From the NCBI GenBank assembly GCA_034231615.1, contig CM067315.1, positions 28,319,623 through 28,383,622 on the forward strand: a stretch of DNA of 64,000 nucleotides, written 5' to 3'. A program made the translations under genes and the position numbers. The notes below the pieces were generated by a model. It saw nothing but the letters and a program-made list of their open reading frames with translations. It was not told the DNA's origin and searched no databases. Source of the stretch: Meghimatium bilineatum. Its lineage: Eukaryota > Mollusca > Gastropoda > Stylommatophora > Philomycidae. This document shows, piece after piece, positions 53,301 through 62,300 of this stretch (positions within the stretch are counted from its first letter, which is position 1; every line of letters begins with the position of its first letter).

Positions 53301-56300
53301 ACTACGGAATCTCACTAAGTTAAGCTCACATGACATAGAATTCCCGCCACACAAAGCTATGAATATGTCACAGTCTAAAGGTCAAATTCTTTTACACATC
53401 ACCATTATAAGAAGGAGAAACGCCCATGTGTTGCCGGAGCCCGAAAGGGGAGCAAAGAATAGCAACACTGTTTACCTTCCACGCATGTCGTAAAAGGCGA
53501 CTAAGGAGGTTATGGGATGGAGTTGGCTGTCCCATCCCATATAGGGTCAGTGATCCAAAGCCATGCTGAAGTCGGATGTGTCAGGCCGAAAGGTGCAGAT
53601 ATCGCAGCAATGCTGTAAACCATGACACAACGCATTCTGTTCTCTGGACTACATCCTGCTAATCTGCAGGAGTTTGAGAACAAATGAAGAAGAAGAAGAA
53701 GGACAATGCCGGATGATTTATTCACCAGAACTCTTAGAGTGAATTAGAGTTGATTTTCAACGCCATATTTTACTATCAAATGTAGTACCTCGTAGCACGG
53801 AAAATGATTGTCATGGAAAGTAATAGCTACATGTTTTAGTTGTTGTTTGTGTGGTGTGTGGGTTGTTATATTATAAGAATCACGTAGGTGACAGGTTGTC
53901 AACATATCTTCCAATTTTCGTTAGTCGCCTTTTACGACATGCCTGGAAAGAAGATGGTGACCCTATTCTTTGATAACTTGAAGTCCAGACCCTGGTTGCC
54001 ACACAGATGGTAAAAAAAGAGAAGATACTCGATCGTGTGATGTAGTATGGAATAGTCAGTAGTAGAGCTGACACACAGTATAGCAGATATAATGCTGTGG
54101 AGATTAATGAGGGCCAGCTTCACATGTCATCCACAGAATGATGATTTTTGGTTGGTTGGTTGCTGATCCAGCGGTCCATGGGCTCATGCCCTTTGACCCA
54201 ATGCCATTAAATGACATTGAATTTTAAGCCCACCCCGGGACAGAGCCAGAGAATAACTATCACACCTCCAGGAAGGTAAGTTTCAACCTATGCACTGCTC
54301 CAGGCTACTGCAGTCAAGATAGGATTCACTGTGCTAATTCCTCGCCACCAATTGACTACTGGTTATGCCGAACTTCTCTATTACTCCAGGCATGCAACTA
54401 AATGTTCAAATCAAAAGGATTGTCACGTCCTGAGTCACTGCCTCTATGATGGGTCTCAGCCATAGGAAAAAAAACAGTGCTGTCAGTTTCCTCCTTCCCA
54501 TTGCTGCACAGTGCATCTCTGGCTCCCTCCCAACCACAGAGGGTGCATACATATATTCAAGTAAACATGAAACACATTTCAACAACAGCATAATAAGCAT
54601 AACTGTATAGATGATGTGCCATGAAGCTTCTATAAGAAGATAACCTCAATATAACCGCATTTCATCTACTAAGGTTTTCTGTTGCATGGGTGGTATGTCT
54701 AGTGGGCTATTGGTGAGACCCACAGATGCAACCACTTGCGTAAATGATCATTTTTATAATACGAGGATACCCGTGTGTTGCCAGGTCCCGAGAGGGAAGC
54801 AAAGAAGGCGACTATGGAGGTTATGGTGTGGAGTTGGCTTGGCTGTTCCATCTCATATAGGGTCAAAGCAACCCAAAACCATGCTGAAATTGGATATGTC
54901 AGGCCAAAAGGCGCAGATATTGCAGCATTATTGTAAACCATGACACATTGCATTCCGTTCTCTGAGTTACTATCTTGCTAATCTGTTGAAGTTTGAGAAT
55001 GAACGCAGAAGAAGAAACAGAGAATAATATGATGTAATACATGTATATTGACAATTGTCTTTGTCATCTCTACATTAAGAAAACCAAAAGATGTGTACAA
55101 GTTCCTGGCACTGGCTGCATTGTCTGTAATTGTTCGACCCACCGCTGCCGTTCTCTGGATTCTGTTATGCTCATGGCATTTACAACGTGTGCGTGGCTCA
55201 GCAGTTTTTGCAGGTCTCGTCAACACATATGTACTCATTGGGTAAGTGTTGTTGCATTTCAGTGCAAGCATTTATTTTTATTATATATTAATAAGTCCGA
55301 GCTCAACAAAAAATTGTGTTGACAAATGTTTTTTCCGTAAAGTAAAAAAAACAAACTGAAATATGTGATACCACACAGCAAACAAACTCTACATGAAGGA
55401 CAAACAGCTTGTAAGCTGAACACTTTGCAGTGGAGAAACACTCATCATCATCATCACCTCTGTACCATGCTGGTGTAGTATCTCAACAACTCTCTATTTC
55501 TAGTATCTTGTATAAGGATTGTTGTTGTTCTTCTTCTTTCGTTCACTTGAAACATGTCTATATCTGTAATTCTGTCTCCTGAATAAAACTCACTGTCTTT
55601 TGTAGTTCATACAGTGTCCCATAGAGTTTTGATTCCAGTGTTGTTTCCTCTGGCCAATAAGGATTGTTGTTGACTGTCATCAATCAATCAAGTGCCATGC
55701 CCACTGGCGTAGGCGATCATGTTTTTTTACGACTCTCTGTCTCTTGTGTTGTCAATAAGCTCGGTTGATGAGCTTCTACCGTGCCACGATACAAGTCCAT
55801 CTAGTAACTTTTCTCTTTGTCATCCCCTATCTCCCTTTGATCTTTCCAGTGGTTATTAAGTGTTCAAGCTGTGTTCTTCTCAGCACATGCTCTAGAAACC
55901 TTGACTGTCTGCTCCTAATGTTTGATATGATTGATCTTTTTACGCCAGCATCAATGAGAACCTCTGCATTAGTTTTCTTGGCTGTCCATGGTATTTTCAT
56001 CATTCTTCTCAGAAACCACATTTCTGTAGCCTCTAATTCGCTTTGAATTTGACTGTCATGCAATGATGTTAAACTATCTAATATTTTCTAATGCTGATGT
56101 CCTCAGTCTCTCTTGCCTTAAATCATGCCTATTGTTGCAATTATGTTCTCCATACTTTCCTGTTGCACAACCTATCAAAAAAAGTAAAGAATGTCTCTTT
56201 CTGATATTATTAAGTAATCCTGATCTTGCATTTTACTCTTTCAGCAGTCCTCATTATTTTATCAAGCTGTTTATGGTACTTTCAGAATTTTTCTATAGAA

Positions 56301-59300
56301 CTATAGAATTTTCTATAGAATTTTTCTCTGTTGCCTCTAATTTTCCACTGTCTTGTCCAAGACTCACATCCAAATATTAGATCTGGTGTTAATGTAGCAC
56401 TGAAGAACTCTCTTCCTCATTTCCCGTAACCTGCCGTAAAGTTTTCCTGCTATGCCAGAGAACATTTTAAAACATTTTTAGTCATGGTAGTATTTGAACT
56501 TGTACAATTTCGTCCTCACTATTTTGTCCACATGAACAATTCTGACATCAAAATATTCAGAAATGGATAGGCAGTATGACTCAGTTTAGTTTGTTTGCTT
56601 ACATACAATATTGTGTTAGTTATGAAAAATTTAGTTAAGAAAAAACAAGAAAATATGGAGAAAAAACAAAAGAAATGTATACATACCTAAGCTTGTATCC
56701 CAGAAAACTGAATCATAATCTATTTATTTTGAAATGAATCACATCTGCTTATATCCTGAACCATTTTGTAATGTTTTCAAGTATTAATATATACAGAATT
56801 ACTTATAAATGTCACATTGTCTTGATATTATCAAATGCATACAAAATATGCATTTTCCATAAAAATGTTCTATTATTCTGGCCTACATTTTAGTGCCCAG
56901 GACTTATTTACATAACCTTAGATATATATAATACAAATTACTATTCCTTACATAGAGGTCTAAGTATTCACATCCAAATGTAATACTCCAAAAATCGTGT
57001 TTTTGAATGTAGATAATGATGATAGTCATATATATTGCATTGGAAACACCTCCTCATCAACACTCAACTCTGAATCAGAATTTCCGATCAAAGGGAGATC
57101 GTAATAAGGTAAACTGTGTTATGAATCAGTGTCGTAGGCTATGGTTATCCAAAAAGTGCTCAGCTGCCTAGTCAGTGGTTGACGGGAACTACCTTAGTAG
57201 AATCCCCGGCTAAACCTGCTCAGTAGTGATGACACCATTGCTCAACCTTCCCAGAGCATGAACCCTGGGGTACTACTTCCTTGTTGCTTGGTAAACCACA
57301 GGAGTGATTGTTATTTCAAACCATGAAATAATGACTGGACTCAAAACCTGGGTTAGTGGGCTAATGGCTTAACATTAAACTACCATGACTCCCAGGGGAC
57401 GGAGATGGATACTCCAAAAAAAGAGCATAGAGGATTGATTTTATTGTTCTCGCGTTACCCCCCATATGTACTCCATCACTCTCAATGAAGTGGCATGCTG
57501 CCTGCAAAAAGTACCACCCATAGCACGTAACTTGATAGCTTCAACCAATAATCCCTTGGGATCTCTGAAAAAATCCACTGTATAAACAAGATGTCAAAAA
57601 ATATTCAGATATCGCAACTGAGCTGTAAACCATTATAAAATGCTTTGCCTTCTCTGGACAACATCCTGCATATCTGCAGTTTGAGAATGAACGCATGAAG
57701 AATTATTGAGATAGGTTTACTTATTTTTCTGCATTTTTTCTCAAGCTTTTGCAGAATGTGGTCTAGAGAATGGTATGCGTTGTGTCATAGTTTACAGCAT
57801 AGCTGTGATATCTGCCCCTTTCAGAGTGACAAATCTGACTTCAGCATGGCTTCCAAGTCACTTTGACTCTATATGGGATGGGACAGCCAACTCCACCTTA
57901 AAACCTCCTTAGTCACCTCTTATGACATCGACATGCGTGTTACTATTATACAATCATTTTTTCAGACCCTGACAACACACTAGCTAGATAGGTTTATAAC
58001 ATCAATATTCAGAAATGTAATGATTAATTTTTGTCTGTGAATTCCAGATCAATCTCACTGGTTTCTTCTGCGGTGATTGACCGTGTATGGTATGGCAAAT
58101 GGACATTTGTACAGCTGAACTTCTTGTGGTTTAATGTGGTCACTGGAGGGGCAGGTATCTATGGCGAACATCCATGGCACTGGTACTTTGTCTTGGGATT
58201 TCCTGTCATCTTGGGAACACTAATATTCCCGTTTGCTGTTGGAGCTTGGAGAGCTAAGAACAATACACTTTTGTTGATAATTTTATGGATTCTCTCTACA
58301 CATAGGTCAGCGCCTGAAGTCTTTATATCTTTCAGTCTGCCTGCCTTTTTTATTTGTCTATTTGCCTTTTGTGCCTGTTTCTTTGTATGCCTGTCTTTCT
58401 GCATGCCTATCTTTGCCTGTCTGTCTGTCTCTCTAATTAGCTATCTAACTAATCTTATTTGATCAGCTTACTTTACCTTTTATCTTATGTTTTTCTTATC
58501 ATATCTTATCTTATTTTTTTACTTTACCACATCTTATCTTATTTTATCTTATCTTATCTTCCTATACTATCTTGTCAATCTACACATCTTCCAGTTTCCT
58601 ATGAAATTGTCCTCAAAAACACTCTTCCATTTTATATCTTCTTCTTCAGCGTTCATTCTAAAACTCCCATTGGATCTATCTTGTAGAAAGACAATGGTCC
58701 TACTAGATTTCTAACAGGATGTAGTTCAGGAATGGAAATGCATTGTGTTGCTGTTTTATTTGCGCCAGTGGCCTGACACATCCGTCTTCGGCAGGGCCAT
58801 ATCTTAAGTTATTGCCTCTAACTCTTTACATGTCATGCTCAATTTTAAAAATGTATACTAATTTTGTCCTGCTGATATTTCTTGATATTTTCCTCTTTCC
58901 TCTGTGTTTTCCAGGACAATGCCTGTCTCTCACAATTCTTCCCATTGATCTTCTGAAGATATTTTCTATCCATCTCCAGCACTATTTCTTATGTTTCATC
59001 TCTACTGTTAGGTTGTTTAGTTATTTTAATGAGTTTCTCATTAGTGGTCTTACCATATCATTTCCAGCCTTCTATTTTACATAGGCATCCATTTATGAAA
59101 GTTTGTAGTTTCCTACTTTTACCAATATGATAATGGTTGGTTGGTTGCTGATCCAGCAGTCCATGGGCTTATGCCCTTTGACCCAATGCCATTGTGTGAT
59201 ATATGCATGTGTTTGTGAGCTGTTGTTTTGTTCCATATAATGTGTTCCATTTATCTGGCCCTGGAGGGAGAAGCATTTTCCTGATGTCATCCAGTGCTGG

Positions 59301-62300
59301 ACATTCAAAAAGGTGGTGGTCAACAGTGTCATATGGATGAGTACACAGTCGGCACCCTGGAGTGTGTTGTGGTTACCAATATGATAATAAACCAGGTGGT
59401 TTGTCTACCTCATTAGAGAGGAACCTGCGCAACCATGTGTATACTTCAAACAAATATCGGAAAGCATATATTGTTCACATTTCTGACTGTAGCAGTTTTG
59501 AGACTTGAATTATGAACGCTGTGGGCAGTGTAGACAGGACGCAAGTTTTTATCTTTGAGGATGTAGCAAACCTAGTTAAACTCAACTGTTGCCATTGTCC
59601 GTTCATATGTAGGGAAGCGAGCAAGAGGTAGGCAGAGATACAAGTGGGAGAGTAACATCACACAATGTTCAGGTTACAGTCTAGCAGAGTGCACCACCAA
59701 GACAAGAGACGGGATGTTGGAGATCCGCTGCAGCCAACCTTCGTTGCGGAGACGGCAGTTGATGATGATGTAGTGAATTGGATTCAGTATTAAAGGGCAC
59801 AAAGAGCAATGATATTTTTCTTCCACAAGATTTGTTCTCTGACTGCAAAGCTCCTTGCCTGAGATAGGCACAATCTACTTACTTCTTTGAGTGATAAACA
59901 CAATGGCAAAGAGTCAAAACACAGACTGAGCTTAGAGATGGATTAGAAGGCCATCACAAGCGAATGAGGCAAACGTTTGAGAAATGTACAGGTCAAATTC
60001 CAGATCCCTGATATGTTTGATGAAACAGCACCTTGCTTAGGAAGGTGTATCAACCCTAAGTCTAATTTAACAGTCGCTGTTGCCCAAAAATACAGATGAA
60101 ATTATATCTGGGACTTGGGAACACAAAGGGTGATAATTTAATGGTCTTCCTACAGGAATAATAGTTTGCTGACTGCGAAGCGTCAGAGGAAACCTGCGCA
60201 GTGGGTGATCCAGACAAAACACCAACTTGTCTTGAGCATAGACCCCCCCCCCCTCTCCGAGTAGAAAGCTTCTTTAATAGGCATTGCATTAAACTGAAAG
60301 CAGAAGTCTATGAACGAAAGCTATGAGAAACCACCACACTGCATGTAGAAAGTAAGAGCACGTTGCTCGCAATTCCTGGGGATAGGGACAAATAAACAAA
60401 CATATATTTTTGAGCTCTTGTTTATACTACAGTAACCTGGGATCTAGACTACCCCTCTGAGTAGGAAGCTCTTTCTTAAGGCATGTGACACCACAGAAAC
60501 CACTCCTACCACTCATAAAAAGCAAGAGGGAAGTGCTCATATTCTCCTTCTTCTGCGTTTTTTCTCAAACTCCTGCAGATTAGCAGGATGTAGTCTGGAG
60601 AATGAAATGCGTTGTGTAATGGTTTACAGCATTGTTGCGATACCTGCATTTTTAGGTGTGACACATCCGACTTCAGCATGGCTTTGGGTCATTTTACACC
60701 CTATATAGGATGGGACAGCCAACTCCACCCCACAACCTCCTTAGTTGCCTCTTGTATAATGCATGGAAGGCTAACAGTGTTGCTATTCTTTATTCCACTC
60801 ATGGGCCCTGGCAACACATGAGTGGTAAGGGCTCATATTTCCTGGGGATAAAAACAACAGTGAACAATAGGGGAAAGATAAAGTTAGCCGTCAGATTATC
60901 ATCATGGAACCATTGGAAAAGTTCATAAGTGCTACAATTTCATATTCAGTATGTCCTTAAATATGTGCTAACTGACAACATGTGTTCAACATGTATTAAC
61001 TGACAACATGTGTTCAACATGTATTAACTGACAACATGTGTTCAACATGTATTAACTGACAACATGTGTTCAACAAGTATTAACTGACAACATGTGTTCA
61101 ACATGTATTAACTGACAACATGTGTTCAACATGTATTAACTGACAACATGTCTTCAACATGTACTAACTGACAACATGTGTTCAACATGTGCTAACTGAC
61201 AACATGTGTTCAACATGTATTATCTGACAACATGTGTTCAACATGTATTAACTGACAACATGTGTTCAACTGTATTAACTGACACCATGTCTTCAACATG
61301 TGCTAACTGACTGTTCCTGTTCTGTGGTCGTTGAGAACTCTTCTTTCGATTATGTGTTTCTTGCAACACTACGCTTCACTCCCAGGTCCTGCATTCTAGC
61401 CATAGACACGGAAGAAGAAGTACACCCCATATCATCCACCTGATCCAAAACTGATTGCATTCTGAATATCAGCACATTTCATTGAACTGCCACTAGTCAC
61501 TATGGCCTTGCTGGCAAGTCTGTCTGCTCTTTCATTTCCCCTAACACCCACATGTCTAGATGAAAAAAATTAAGGTAATTCTTTAAACAGACTTCATAAT
61601 TAACTCCAACTACTTGCAGTGTGGAGAACCTGACTGAAACTTTAGAAGAATACCAGAATCAGTCAGAAAACAGACAAATAAAGATTATGATTATTTGAAA
61701 ATCAGTATGATTTTTATCCTACTTTCTCCTGCATTATTTTCAATTACTTTCTCCTGTCTTATTTTTATTGCAACACTGATTGTCTATACTATTTATATTC
61801 ACCAGCTTTCTGCCACATAAAGAGTTCCGTTTCATCATGCCAACAATTCCACTAGCATGCCACTTCTGCGGAGTGTACTTTCAGCAACTGTGTAGTAAAC
61901 CATCCATCAGGAAGTTCAAGCCCTTGAAAAAGGATGAGAACACAGCAGTATCCGATAGTCAAGCTGGGAGCGACCTGGACGCAATTAATGCTGAAAATGC
62001 AGAACAAGCCGAAGGGCCAAAGCCTAAACCGGACGCCATGTCTGGTAAACTTTCTATAGAAAGTGATGAGGAAAATGTTCTAGAAAGTATTAATCTAGCT
62101 GTGGATCCTTTATTTAAAGGAGCATCTTCCATTGTTCGAGGGAAAACTAGGTCTAGACCTCGAGTGTTTAACAAAACTTTCAGTGATTCAGATGTAGTAG
62201 AGCAGTCAACTAAGAGTGATGCCGAGGACATTCCATCTGGTGATGGAAGCCAGAAAAATGAGGAATCAAAGCTGCATTCAGAAAGTGAAGATTTATTGCA